DNA of 25,832 bases, from NCBI GenBank assembly GCA_937923945.1, contig CALDWC010000030.1:1-25832 (forward strand), read 5' to 3'. Positions 13,410-21,261 of the stretch are shown here, piece after piece (the first letter of the stretch is position 1; each line of letters starts with the position of its first letter). The position numbers were made by a program, and so were the translations under genes. The notes beneath the pieces are model-generated. The model was not told the origin of the DNA, did not search any database, and saw only the letters and a list, made by a program, of their open reading frames with translations. Source of the stretch: an uncultured Treponema sp. (GTDB taxonomy: Bacteria; Spirochaetota; Spirochaetia; Treponematales; Treponemataceae).

Positions 13410-14621
13410 ATGAAAAGTGTTTATGTTGATTACAATGCAACAACTCCGATTGACAGCAAAGTCAAAAAGGTTTTAATTGATGCATTCGATTTATATGCAA
13501 ACGGTTCCAGCATGCACGAAGACGGCAGAATCGTTGCAAAGAAAATAGAAAAAGCGCGTACACAAGTTGCCGATTTAATAAACTGCGAACCATCTGAAAT
13601 TATATTTACGTCAGGCGGTTCGGAATCGAACAACACCGTGTTTCAAACGATGTGTTCGACGCTCCTTTTATCGACGGCTAAAGCAGAACGTCTCTATGGC
13701 GCCCGCAAGATGATAATTACCACACAGATTGAACACCCGTGTGTTTTGCAGTCGGCTCACGAGTTGGAACGCCGCGGTTTTACGGTTGTTTTTTTGCCGG
13801 TTGACTCGAAAGGGTATGTTAACCTCGATCGGTATACAGCCTTGTTGGAAGAATCCGAAAAAACGGATGATCCTGCAAAAAAAGTGCTGCTTGTTTCGAT
13901 TATGACGGCGAACAACGAAATCGGAACGATTCAGCCGATAAAGCAAATGTGCGAACGAGCCCATCATGCAGGGGCATTATTTCATACCGACGCCGTTCAA
14001 GCAGTCGGCAAAATTCCCGTTGATGTAAAAGATACCGGCGTTGACTATCTTACGATGTCGTGTCACAAAATTTACGGACCGAAAGGCATCGGGGCGCTGT
14101 TTATCAAAAAAGGCTGTCCCATAGAACCCCTTATCAAAGGCGGGCATCAAGAACACGGTTTGCGGGCGGGAACGTACAATGCGCCGTCGATTATTGCGTT
14201 CGGTAAAGCGGCGGAATTGGCAAAGCAAAATTTACCCGAATACATGGAACACACGAAAGCGTTGCGCGATCGGCTTTGTGCCGGTTTAAAAGCGGCGATT
14301 CCAAATATCTGCATCAACGGCGATATTGAAAACGGCATTCCGAACACCGCCGATATTTCTTTTCCGGGTGCGGAAGGCGAAGCAATTCTCCTCCATTTGG
14401 ATGTACGCGGTATCAGGGCTTCAACCGGTTCCGCCTGTGCGTCCGGCAGCTTGGAGTCGTCACACGTGATTGTTGCAACCGGTGCCGGTCCCGAACTTGC
14501 ACATGGCTCGATCCGTTTCAGTCTCGGAAAATATTCAACGCAAGAAGAAGTCGACTATATTTGTGAAGTTCTCCCGCCGGTGATTAAAGAGCTGCGCAGT
14601 TTTTCTACGCTCGGTGTGTAA
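13410..14621 (+). CDS. nifS: Cysteine desulfurase, NifS/IscS family
   Basis: PLP enzyme that takes sulfur from cysteine to form an enzyme persulfide for Fe-S clusters and thiolation; some members also act on selenocysteine. The 403-aa protein has DYNATTP at the N-terminus, SGGSESNN (cofactor phosphate), QIEHPCVL (His109, stacking on PLP), HTDAVQAVGK, the PLP lysine K220 in SCHKIYGPKG, and the active-site loop STGSACASGS with Cys343 (group I type). No iscU/nifU lies next to it, so it stands alone. With the YedE/TusA/DUF3343 operon in the same window it could serve selenium delivery, but that link is inference. No ribosome site; predicted leaderless. Confidence 0.93.
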   Translation: MKSVYVDYNATTPIDSKVKKVLIDAFDLYANGSSMHEDGRIVAKKIEKARTQVADLINCEPSEIIFTSGGSESNNTVFQTMCSTLLLSTAKAERLYGARKMIITTQIEHPCVLQSAHELERRGFTVVFLPVDSKGYVNLDRYTALLEESEKTDDPAKKVLLVSIMTANNEIGTIQPIKQMCERAHHAGALFHTDAVQAVGKIPVDVKDTGVDYLTMSCHKIYGPKGIGALFIKKGCPIEPLIKGGHQEHGLRAGTYNAPSIIAFGKAAELAKQNLPEYMEHTKALRDRLCAGLKAAIPNICINGDIENGIPNTADISFPGAEGEAILLHLDVRGIRASTGSACASGSLESSHVIVATGAGPELAHGSIRFSLGKYSTQEEVDYICEVLPPVIKELRSFSTLGV

Positions 14622-14698
14622 AACCGCCGTAACGGAGTTTCGATTATTACGCGATACGATTTTCTAATTGCGAATAACGAAAAAGCCAAAAAACATGA

Positions 14699-14743
14699 CC
14701 GCTTGCATAACAGCGACTCTGTTTATCGGCTGTCAGCAAGCGG
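14699..14743. repeat. Two-part inverted repeat between convergent genes
   Basis: CCGCTTGC (14699-14706) pairs with GCAAGCGG (14736-14743), and inside it ACAGC pairs with GCTGT. It sits between the convergent cysteine desulfurase and ppk genes, so it may act as a bidirectional stop, although no T run follows on either side. Confidence 0.4.
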
Positions 14744-14778
14744 CGAAATGAAACATTGAATCTTCGGAAAAAGCTATT

Positions 14779-16887
14779 TTATTTTTGCGGATTCTGCTTG
14801 GTAAAAAAGAAACTAAAAAAGTTTTTTACCTTGCTCGTTTTTTTGGCGCCTTGTTTTTCGATCGCCATGTTCATATAAACGCTTTGAGAGCAAACCGCAT
14901 CCGTGCTGTCGGTTGCGGCAATTTGCTTTAACGTTCCGTTGCTTTGCATAACGCGACCTTTGACCGTGTCTCGAAGCTGCACCGCAATATAGTCCGCAAT
15001 TTTTTGCTTGACTGCGCTGTCATAAATCGGCACGGCAATTTCGATGCGGCGTTCCGTGTTTCGGGTCATTAAATCGCTCGAAGAAATAAAATACTTTGCG
15101 GCGCTTCCTTCACCGAAAACATAAATGCGAGCATGTTCCAAAAAGCGACCGACAATGCTATAAATTTTTACATGCTCCGTCGCCCCTTTGATATTCGGCA
15201 AAAGGCAACAGATTCCGCGAATAATCATGGTAACCTGCACACGCGCATTTGAACACTCGACAATTTTATCAATAATGTCTTTATCGGTCAGCGAATTGAT
15301 TTTGAAAAAAATACGTCCTTGTTCGCCTTTTACCCGCTCCTGTTCCATCAAGGCTAACACGGTTTGCTTTAACGAGTGCGGCGCTTGCAGTAAATTCAAA
15401 TAATTTCCCGCAATCTGCCCTGTCGCAATGTTTTTAAAAAAATCGTTTGCATCCAAGCCGATACTTTCATTTGCGGTGATTAAACTTACATCGCAATAGA
15501 GCTTTGACGTATTTTCGTTGTAATTACCCGTTCCGATTTGTGTGATGTACTTTACTTTGCTTTTTTCGCGGTATGCAATTAAACAAATCTTCGAGTGAAT
15601 TTTATACTGCTCAAATCCGAACAAAATATTGCATCCTGCGTTGTATAATATTTCCGAATAGTTGATATTGTTCTCTTCATCGAAGCGGGCTTTTAACTCC
15701 ATGACGACGGTAACGTCCTTGCCGTTTTCGCTTGCGTTCGCCAAATACTGCACGAGCTTGGAATTTTTTGCGAGTCGGTAAATGGTGATTTTAATGGAAA
15801 AAACGCGATCGTCGTTTGCCGCTTCTTTTATCAAATCCAAAAAAAGTTTCATATCGTCGTAGGGATAAAAAAGCATCACGTCTTTTTTTTCAATCAATGC
15901 AATTTTTGATTTTGCATCGTTTTCGACTTTGTATGAAATAAAAGGTTCATTGCACACGCGCATTTTAATGGCGGAAGGCAGTTGTTTTTCAAGTTCAAAT
16001 ATATAATTCATTTTTATCGGAGCTTGCGAAACGAAAAGACTTTGCTCCGTCAATTTGAGCTGCGAAAGTAAAAACTTTTGAGCGGCACTTTTCAGCGGAA
16101 CGGAAGTTTCCAGCCGCACTGCTTGCTGCCGCGTTCTCCGTTTAATAACTGCTTTCATATAATCTTTGTAGTTTTCAAACTCGTCACGGATTTCGCTGCC
16201 TTCCGTAAAATCAAAGTTTCGCGTTACATTGATAACCGCACTGTGATCGACGGTGAGCCCGTAAAAAAGCTCCGGCGCAAATGCTTGTAAAATTTCCGAC
16301 AGCAAAATATAGGTAAAATTTTTTTGCGTTCGGAGCGGAATAAAGAGCGGAAAATCATTCCGAATGGGGACGAGCGCATAAAGATTTTTTTTCTTATTTG
16401 CGAGCGTTAAAAAAATATAGAGTTTGTCATTTTCCAAAAACGGAAAAGGATGAGAACTGTCAATAATCTGCGGCGAAAGGAGCGGCATAAGGTTATCGCG
16501 AAAATAGGTTTCGGTATACTTTTTTTCTTCGTCTGAAAGCTCGTTAAAACTTTTGCAGATGATACCGTTTTTTTTCAGTTCATCGGTTACCCGCGCGTAC
16601 AGATCATCTCTTTTTTGATACAATTCCGGGAGCATCGCCAGTACGGTGTCTATTTGCTCCTGCGCGGTCATTTCCGTTTTATTATCGCGGTAATTTTTTT
16701 TTAAAACACTCAAGTCGGTTAAACTACCGATGCGTACCATAAAAAATTCCGTGAGGTTGCTCGTGAATATACTGATGAATTTTAGTTTTTCAAACGGCAT
16801 CACACTCGGATCTTTTGCTTCGTCTAAAACTCGTTCATTAAAACGCAGCCACGAAACTTCGCGGTTTTGCGTATATACTGTTTCCAT
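14779..16887 (-). CDS. ppk: Polyphosphate kinase 1
   Basis: Reversibly moves the ATP gamma-phosphate onto polyphosphate. The 702-aa length and domain order fit PPK1. An N-terminal domain begins REVSWLRFNERVLDEA, followed by FFMVRIGSL and SPQIIDSSHPFPFLEN. Two PLD-like catalytic halves contain His431 (YKIHSKI, the autophosphorylated residue) and His585 (FLEHARIYVFGEG). SSSDLMTRNTERRIE lies near the C-terminus, and the last ~70 residues are Lys/Ser-rich. GGAGG precedes the ATG by 6 nt. The gene starts 12 bp after ppx, so synthesis and hydrolysis of polyphosphate are encoded in one operon. Confidence 0.96.
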   Translation of the reverse strand: METVYTQNREVSWLRFNERVLDEAKDPSVMPFEKLKFISIFTSNLTEFFMVRIGSLTDLSVLKKNYRDNKTEMTAQEQIDTVLAMLPELYQKRDDLYARVTDELKKNGIICKSFNELSDEEKKYTETYFRDNLMPLLSPQIIDSSHPFPFLENDKLYIFLTLANKKKNLYALVPIRNDFPLFIPLRTQKNFTYILLSEILQAFAPELFYGLTVDHSAVINVTRNFDFTEGSEIRDEFENYKDYMKAVIKRRTRQQAVRLETSVPLKSAAQKFLLSQLKLTEQSLFVSQAPIKMNYIFELEKQLPSAIKMRVCNEPFISYKVENDAKSKIALIEKKDVMLFYPYDDMKLFLDLIKEAANDDRVFSIKITIYRLAKNSKLVQYLANASENGKDVTVVMELKARFDEENNINYSEILYNAGCNILFGFEQYKIHSKICLIAYREKSKVKYITQIGTGNYNENTSKLYCDVSLITANESIGLDANDFFKNIATGQIAGNYLNLLQAPHSLKQTVLALMEQERVKGEQGRIFFKINSLTDKDIIDKIVECSNARVQVTMIIRGICCLLPNIKGATEHVKIYSIVGRFLEHARIYVFGEGSAAKYFISSSDLMTRNTERRIEIAVPIYDSAVKQKIADYIAVQLRDTVKGRVMQSNGTLKQIAATDSTDAVCSQSVYMNMAIEKQGAKKTSKVKNFFSFFFTKQNPQK

Positions 16888-16899
16888 GGTAAGCCTCCA

Positions 16900-17781
16900 C
16901 TATGATAGCGATGAAAGTAAAATGCCTTCGCGTAAACCGGTATTACAGACAATCACTTCGTGTGCATTAAACTTTTCTAAAATATTTTTTACGATAATAG
17001 TTCCCGGCGTAATCGTATGGACGCGCTCCGGTACCACTTGTAAAATCGTTTTAAACAGTTTCGGATTTTGTGCCAGTAATTCTTTGTACAATAAAACGAC
17101 ATCGTTATACGAAAACTTTGTGTTGCTGTTATTTGGCATAAATTCACTGAGGATATTTCCGATGGCACGAACGGTTCCGCCGATTCCGAAAATAACTTCA
17201 CTTGAAACGGCGGCTTCCCGTTCCATTCGTTTTTTAACGAAGCTGTTTATTTTTTTTGCTTCCTGTGTTGACGGCAACACAAGTGCAATATTATTTTTGT
17301 ATAACGAAAGCGAACCAAAATCCAAATTCAAATACACGTTGGCGGCTTTATTTTTAAAATGCACAATTTCGGTGGAGCCGCCGCCAATGTCAACGGTAAA
17401 ACCTTCCGTTGCATTACACGAAAGTGCAATTCCTGCATAACCGAGTTTTGCTTCTTCTTCCTGCGATAAAATCATCAAATCGATATGTGTTTGCTCTTTG
17501 ACGACTTGATTAACTTCGGCGGCATTTTCGATATTGCGCAATGATGCCGTTGCAAACACCAAAGTTTTTTCAACGGCAAAAAGTTCAACCGTGCTTAAAT
17601 GCGTGGAAAGCACTTTGATGAGTTTGCGGCATCCTTTTTCCGTGAGTCGTCGGTTCTCAATATACGTTACCAAACCGGCAACTATTTTTTTGGTAAAAAG
17701 TGTTTTCGGAATTTTATCTGAAACTTCATAGACTTGTAAACGAACCGTGTTGGCTCCGATGTCAATGACTGCGTATCTCAT
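16900..17781 (-). CDS. ppx: Exopolyphosphatase / pppGpp phosphohydrolase (Ppx/GppA)
   Basis: Hydrolyses terminal phosphate of polyphosphate, or pppGpp to ppGpp. The start MRYAVIDIGANTVRL (293 aa) is chosen because it begins with the family's first phosphate motif and because a promoter lies exactly before it; a longer frame adds 46 unrelated hydrophobic/basic residues. Seen: ATASLRN, LSQEEEAKLGYAG with the catalytic glutamate region (~105-117), and VDIGGGSTEIVHF (Asp131) as the second phosphate motif, then GIGGTVRAIGN. It has only the two actin-like domains; the E. coli C-terminal extension is absent. First gene of ppx-ppk; predicted leaderless. Confidence 0.93.
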   Translation of the reverse strand: MRYAVIDIGANTVRLQVYEVSDKIPKTLFTKKIVAGLVTYIENRRLTEKGCRKLIKVLSTHLSTVELFAVEKTLVFATASLRNIENAAEVNQVVKEQTHIDLMILSQEEEAKLGYAGIALSCNATEGFTVDIGGGSTEIVHFKNKAANVYLNLDFGSLSLYKNNIALVLPSTQEAKKINSFVKKRMEREAAVSSEVIFGIGGTVRAIGNILSEFMPNNSNTKFSYNDVVLLYKELLAQNPKLFKTILQVVPERVHTITPGTIIVKNILEKFNAHEVIVCNTGLREGILLSSLS

Positions 17782-17787
17782 AGCTTG

Positions 17788-17816
17788 AGTATAGATAAAA
17801 GCGATCTTTTTATCAA
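17788..17816 (-). promoter_or_regulatory. Promoter of ppx-ppk (leaderless)
   Basis: Minus strand TTGATA (17811-17816), 17-bp spacer, TATACT (17788-17793). The seventh base beyond the -10 is 17781, the A of the ppx ATG. Confidence 0.6.
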
Positions 17817-17885
17817 GGAGCGGAGCAAAAAAAGCGTAAATCTTTTTTATGGAATGCCGAAATAGGAGATAGAGGATTTGATTGT

Positions 17886-18710
17886 ATGGAACAGAAAAAA
17901 ATTTTGTGGATTTTTTCAATTCTTACCGCTTTTTTACTTTTGGTGTTTGCCGTTGCATGGTATTTTTATTCACCGGCACGTCGTCAAAACAGCAGCAAAA
18001 TTACAAAGCTGGAAGAAACGCAGGCAGCACCCAAACCGGCTCTTGCGAGTGTTGATCCCGATGCCTGGGCAAAAAATACCGAGCATGTTCCGACGCCGAA
18101 TTCGCAAAATCCGCCGGTAATCAATATTGACAATACGGTTACGTTGGTGAACGGGGGGAAAGAACTTGACGTAACCGGTTTGGTCGCCGATAATAAAACG
18201 ATCGAAGGAGAACTTCCCGCATCGATTTCAAATGAACTGCGTGCGACGGTAAAGCCGGCAAGCTCCGACGATAAAAATAAAGAAAGCGCAAAGGAAGTCG
18301 ATGCAAGGGTACCGTCGAACGAGAGCAAAAAAAAGGAAACGGCTCAAACTTATCCGACAAAAACAGTGAAACCTACCGGTAATACGGCAGCGTCAAAGAC
18401 GACCGTTTCAAAAAAAACAAATACAGCGAAGACGAAGAAAACAACGGCAAAAACAACGACCCCGCAAAAAGTGTACTGGGTACAAACCGCATCGTTGACG
18501 AGCCGCTTGTATGCTGAAGAAGCTCGCAAGCGCTTGCAGGAAAAAAACTTCAAGGCGGAAATTTTTACCAAGGATACAGCGCAAGGATTGGTACATCGTG
18601 TCAGAGTCGGACCATTTGAAAATAAAACCGAAGCGAATTACTGGCTTTCGAGTATCAAAAAACTGGACGGTTTTGAAGACAGCTTTGTTTCGGAAGAAAA
18701 AGTAAACTGA
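17886..18710 (+). CDS. Membrane-anchored SPOR-domain protein
   Basis: A 274-aa protein with a single N-terminal transmembrane helix (about 7-28) and short cytoplasmic start. A long, polar, Lys/Thr/Ala-rich linker (about 30-195) follows. The C-terminal SPOR domain (about 196-270) has YWVQTASLTSRLYAEEARKR, the HRVRVGPFENKTEANYW strand-helix and a final strand. SPOR domains bind denuded peptidoglycan at division sites, so a role in septation or envelope work (FtsN/DedD-like architecture) is likely but not proven. AGGAGA and AGAGGA lie 9-17 nt before the ATG. Divergent from ppx, with ~100 bp between. A PTS-type regulator follows with its own promoter. Confidence 0.87.
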   Translation: MEQKKILWIFSILTAFLLLVFAVAWYFYSPARRQNSSKITKLEETQAAPKPALASVDPDAWAKNTEHVPTPNSQNPPVINIDNTVTLVNGGKELDVTGLVADNKTIEGELPASISNELRATVKPASSDDKNKESAKEVDARVPSNESKKKETAQTYPTKTVKPTGNTAASKTTVSKKTNTAKTKKTTAKTTTPQKVYWVQTASLTSRLYAEEARKRLQEKNFKAEIFTKDTAQGLVHRVRVGPFENKTEANYWLSSIKKLDGFEDSFVSEEKVN

Positions 18711-18746
18711 GTTCGGGCTGCAGCGAGTGTTCTTCCGCACGATATC

Positions 18747-18775
18747 TTGACAAGTTTTCGCTTTTCCGCTACACT
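18747..18775 (+). promoter_or_regulatory. Promoter of the HTH-EIIA gene
   Basis: TTGACA (18747-18752), 17-bp spacer, TACACT (18770-18775); start near 18782, 16 nt before the GTG start codon. Confidence 0.6.
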
Positions 18776-18797
18776 GCACAATGGGTGAGGTTGTTTT

Positions 18798-19496
18798 GTG
18801 GAAGACGAGATTTTAACGATTGAAGAGATCGCCCGTTATTTACGCGTTTCCGAACGTACCATTTACGATTGGGCGCAACGCGGAGAAATCCCTTGCGGAA
18901 AAATCGGTACTGTGTGGCGGTTTAAACGGAGTGAAATCGAAAAGTGGGTCAACGCAAAATTAAGCGGAACAAGAAAAACGGAAAATGCTCGCGGAAAAAT
19001 GAATGCAGTACCTATTATTTTACCGGAGCGGATTGTATTTACCGATTCAGCGACGAAACGTGATGTGATGAGCATCCTCATTGACAAACTTGCCGAAGCA
19101 CCGCAAGTGAAAGATAAAAACAATCTCAAGGAAGCAATGATAAAACGCGAAGGGCTGATGTCGACTGCATTGGGGCGTAAGATTGCAATTCCTCATGTCC
19201 GCATTGATTCGGTAACCGATCTTGTTATGGCTCTGGCAATTTCAAAAAAAGATATTCTTGATTTTGATCCTCTTGACGGGGAGCCGGTTCGCCTGGTATT
19301 TATGATTGCCGCTAACTCAAATCAGCATGCATATTATTTGCAAGTGTTATCGCATCTCATGTTTAGTTTAAAAAACGAAAATATCGCCGAGCAGTTGCTT
19401 GATTGTAAAACTGCCGATGAAGCTTATGCGATATTGCGTACTGCACAATTCAGTGTTATAACCGCTGATAACGAAAGTGAGAGATACGATGCCTGA
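18798..19496 (+). CDS. Excisionase-type HTH fused to PTS EIIA(Ntr)-like domain
   Basis: A 232-aa fusion. Residues 5-53 form a MerR/excisionase-type helix-turn-helix (LTIEEIARYLRVSERTIYDW...VWRFKRSEIEKWV). Residues about 72-218 form a PTS EIIA type-2 (PtsN-like) domain with the phosphorylation histidine H133 in KIAIPHVR and the preceding KREGLMSTALG. No EIIB/EIIC is nearby, so this is more likely a regulator reading PTS phosphorylation state than a sugar transporter part. The combination suggests DNA binding tuned by phosphorylation; this is inference. GTG start with GTGAGG 7 nt upstream. Its last 8 bp overlap the next gene, so the two are translationally coupled. Confidence 0.88.
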   Translation: MEDEILTIEEIARYLRVSERTIYDWAQRGEIPCGKIGTVWRFKRSEIEKWVNAKLSGTRKTENARGKMNAVPIILPERIVFTDSATKRDVMSILIDKLAEAPQVKDKNNLKEAMIKREGLMSTALGRKIAIPHVRIDSVTDLVMALAISKKDILDFDPLDGEPVRLVFMIAANSNQHAYYLQVLSHLMFSLKNENIAEQLLDCKTADEAYAILRTAQFSVITADNESERYDA

Positions 19497-19998
19497 TCAA
19501 ATTGACAGCAGCTATAAAATTGCTTCGGATTTTTCCTCTATAACACATACGAAAACACCTCGTAAAAAGCAAACGGAAAAAAAACATCGTAAGTTCACGG
19601 CATTTATGGATGAAAGTATCGCGGAAACAGTACCTGAAGCAATGCATTTTAATGCTTCGGAAAAATTCGCCGGAGATGATGAAGTGCTGATTCGGCTGCA
19701 AGATGAAGTGTTTTCAAAAGGCGATGTACTCCATCATAAAGTAACGCTTGAAACAATTAAAGAGTATAAAAAAGCGATTGCGGATTTTCTCGCTTATTTT
19801 GTTGCTCACACCTATGATTTTAAAAAAACACCGGAGCGGATGACTTCTTTTCGCCGACCAAAATCGTCGACCATTCGATTGATAAATGAAAAACTCGAAA
19901 AGTTTGCAACGGAGCTTTTTTCCAACCAATTAAAACAGCTTGAAATTTTGGAACGCGTCGACGAAATCAAGGGATTGATTGTCGATTTAATGCGATAA
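19489..19998 (+). CDS. DUF327 / YaaR-family protein
   Basis: The ATG at 19489 (169 aa) is chosen over an in-frame GTG 12 bp upstream; it overlaps the stop of the EIIA gene. The C-terminal half shows the YaaR (PF03885) pattern: TLETIKEYKKAIADFLAYFV, then SSTIRLINEKLEKFATEL, and the end LEILERVDEIKGLIVDLMR. The N-terminal third is polar and Lys/Thr-rich. Function of the family is not established. Soluble and mainly helical. It lies in an operon with the HTH-EIIA regulator; the citrate lyase promoter begins 50 bp after the stop. Confidence 0.8.
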   Translation: MPDQIDSSYKIASDFSSITHTKTPRKKQTEKKHRKFTAFMDESIAETVPEAMHFNASEKFAGDDEVLIRLQDEVFSKGDVLHHKVTLETIKEYKKAIADFLAYFVAHTYDFKKTPERMTSFRRPKSSTIRLINEKLEKFATELFSNQLKQLEILERVDEIKGLIVDLMR

Positions 19999-20048
19999 GC
20001 TGCCGCACTTTTAAATTTTTAAACATGGTGTTATTTTTATACTGACAG

Positions 20049-20077
20049 TTGACAGTTTATATTTTTCGTTATATAAT
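20049..20077 (+). promoter_or_regulatory. Consensus promoter of citDEF
   Basis: Perfect TTGACA (20049-20054), 17-bp spacer, perfect TATAAT (20072-20077), start near 20084. A full-consensus promoter normally needs a repressor to be switchable, and a palindrome covers its -10 box. Confidence 0.85.
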
Positions 20078-20093
20078 GCTTCATTATATAACG
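20067..20093. promoter_or_regulatory. Operator-like palindrome over the citDEF -10 box
   Basis: CGTTATATAATG (20067-20078), 3-bp centre, CATTATATAACG (20082-20093): a perfect 12-bp inverted repeat covering the -10 box and predicted start. This is the layout of a repressor site. As RNA, only the part after the start would be made, so a DNA-binding dimer is the simpler reading. Confidence 0.6.
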
Positions 20094-20120
20094 AATGTTG
20101 CTTATAAACTTGGAGGCGAT

Positions 20121-20390
20121 ATGCATGTTGTGAAAGAAAGTGTTTGCGGGACACTCCAGTCGAACGATTGTTTGATTCGGGTGGAGCCGGCAAAGACTTT
20201 GGAATTGGTAATCGAAAGTTCCGTCAAAAATGAATTTGGCGAACAAATCGAAAAAGTGATTCGGAAAACGCTGGCGGAGCTTGCAATACAAGCGTGCCGC
20301 TTGACGATTGAGGACAAGGGCGCTTTGGATTGTACGATTGCTGCTCGTGTTCAAACTGCGATAGAGAGGGCGAGCCGAAATGAAAAATAG
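20121..20390 (+). CDS. citD: Citrate lyase acyl carrier protein (gamma subunit)
   Basis: A 90-aa carrier that holds the phosphoribosyl-dephospho-CoA group of citrate lyase. Ser14 in VCGTLQSNDCLIRVEP matches the known attachment serine (E. coli GTLESGD). KNEFGEQIEKVIRKTL and IEDKGALDCTIAARVQTAIERA are also typical. The ATG at 20121 is set by GGAGG just upstream; an earlier in-frame ATG at 20049 would begin inside the -35 box. It overlaps citE by 11 bp. It is the first gene of citDEF. Confidence 0.94.
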   Translation: MHVVKESVCGTLQSNDCLIRVEPAKTLELVIESSVKNEFGEQIEKVIRKTLAELAIQACRLTIEDKGALDCTIAARVQTAIERASRNEK

Positions 20391-21261
20391 ACGAAGTATG
20401 CTTTTTATGCCAGGCAATAATCCGGGAATGCTGGTTTCCGCCGATATTTTAGGCGCTGACTCCGTGATTTTTGACTTGGAAGATGCGGTTGCTTTGACGG
20501 AAAAAGATGCTGCGCGCTCCTTGGTGTGCAATGCGTTAAAAACGCTCCGCTTTGAAAATTCTGAAATCACCGTGAGAATTAACCCGATTAATTCGCCGTA
20601 CTGGGAAGCTGATTTGGAAGCGGTGGTGCCGTGTACGCCCGATGCAATTGTGGTGCCGAAAGCGTCCGTAAACGCGGTTCACAGCGTGGAGCAAAAAATC
20701 GCCGATGTCGCAAAAAAGTGCGGTATTCAAACACCGCCGAAAATGCTCATGCTCGTTGAATCCGCCTATGGCATTATGGATTTGCAGGCGATTGCGGGCG
20801 CGTCAAAAAACATTGAAGCGTTACTGCTGGGGGGAGAGGATTTTTCGGTTGATATGGGCATTCAGCGGACGCGGCTTTCCAAAGAATTGGAATACGCCCG
20901 CTTCACACTGACGACGGTCGCCCATGCGTTTCAGTTGGACAGTTTGGATACACCGTTTACCGACGTTGATGATGCCGAAGGTTTGCGGCTCGATACGCAA
21001 TTTGCGAAAAGCATCGGATTTTCAGGCAGGCTTTTGATTAACCCGCGCCAAGTTGAAGACGTCCACGAAATATTTTCGCCGACCGAAAAGGAAATTGAAA
21101 ACGCAGTGGCGATTTTGGCGGCAAACGAAGAAGCAAAAAAAGCAGGCTTGGGGGTTTTCAGCTTTAAAGGAAAAATGGTCGACTTGCCGGTTATTAAACG
21201 GGCGCAAGCTTTGTATGAAAGTGCCGTTGCCTGGGGCTTACTGAAAGAGGGGGCATTTTAA
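20380..21261 (+). CDS. citE: Citrate lyase beta subunit (citryl-ACP lyase)
   Basis: Splits citryl-ACP into acetyl-ACP and oxaloacetate. The 293-aa protein has the HpcH/HpaI-type TIM-barrel signatures: RRSMLFMPGNNPGML, DSVIFDLEDAV, VRINPINSPYWEADLEAV, MLMLVESAYGIMDL and LLLGGEDFSVDMGIQRT, ending in the GFSGRLLINPRQVEDVHEIF region. It overlaps citD (11 bp) and its stop overlaps the citF start (TAATG), so the three subunits are translationally coupled. Confidence 0.95.
   Translation: MKNRRSMLFMPGNNPGMLVSADILGADSVIFDLEDAVALTEKDAARSLVCNALKTLRFENSEITVRINPINSPYWEADLEAVVPCTPDAIVVPKASVNAVHSVEQKIADVAKKCGIQTPPKMLMLVESAYGIMDLQAIAGASKNIEALLLGGEDFSVDMGIQRTRLSKELEYARFTLTTVAHAFQLDSLDTPFTDVDDAEGLRLDTQFAKSIGFSGRLLINPRQVEDVHEIFSPTEKEIENAVAILAANEEAKKAGLGVFSFKGKMVDLPVIKRAQALYESAVAWGLLKEGAF

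Noticed and set aside
17782..17919. 46-residue N-terminal extension of Ppx
   Set aside because: It overlaps the ppx promoter, and the family begins at MRYAVIDIGANTVRL.
20049..20120. Upstream start of citD inside the promoter
   Set aside because: It begins in the -35 TTGACA; GGAGG places the start at 20121.
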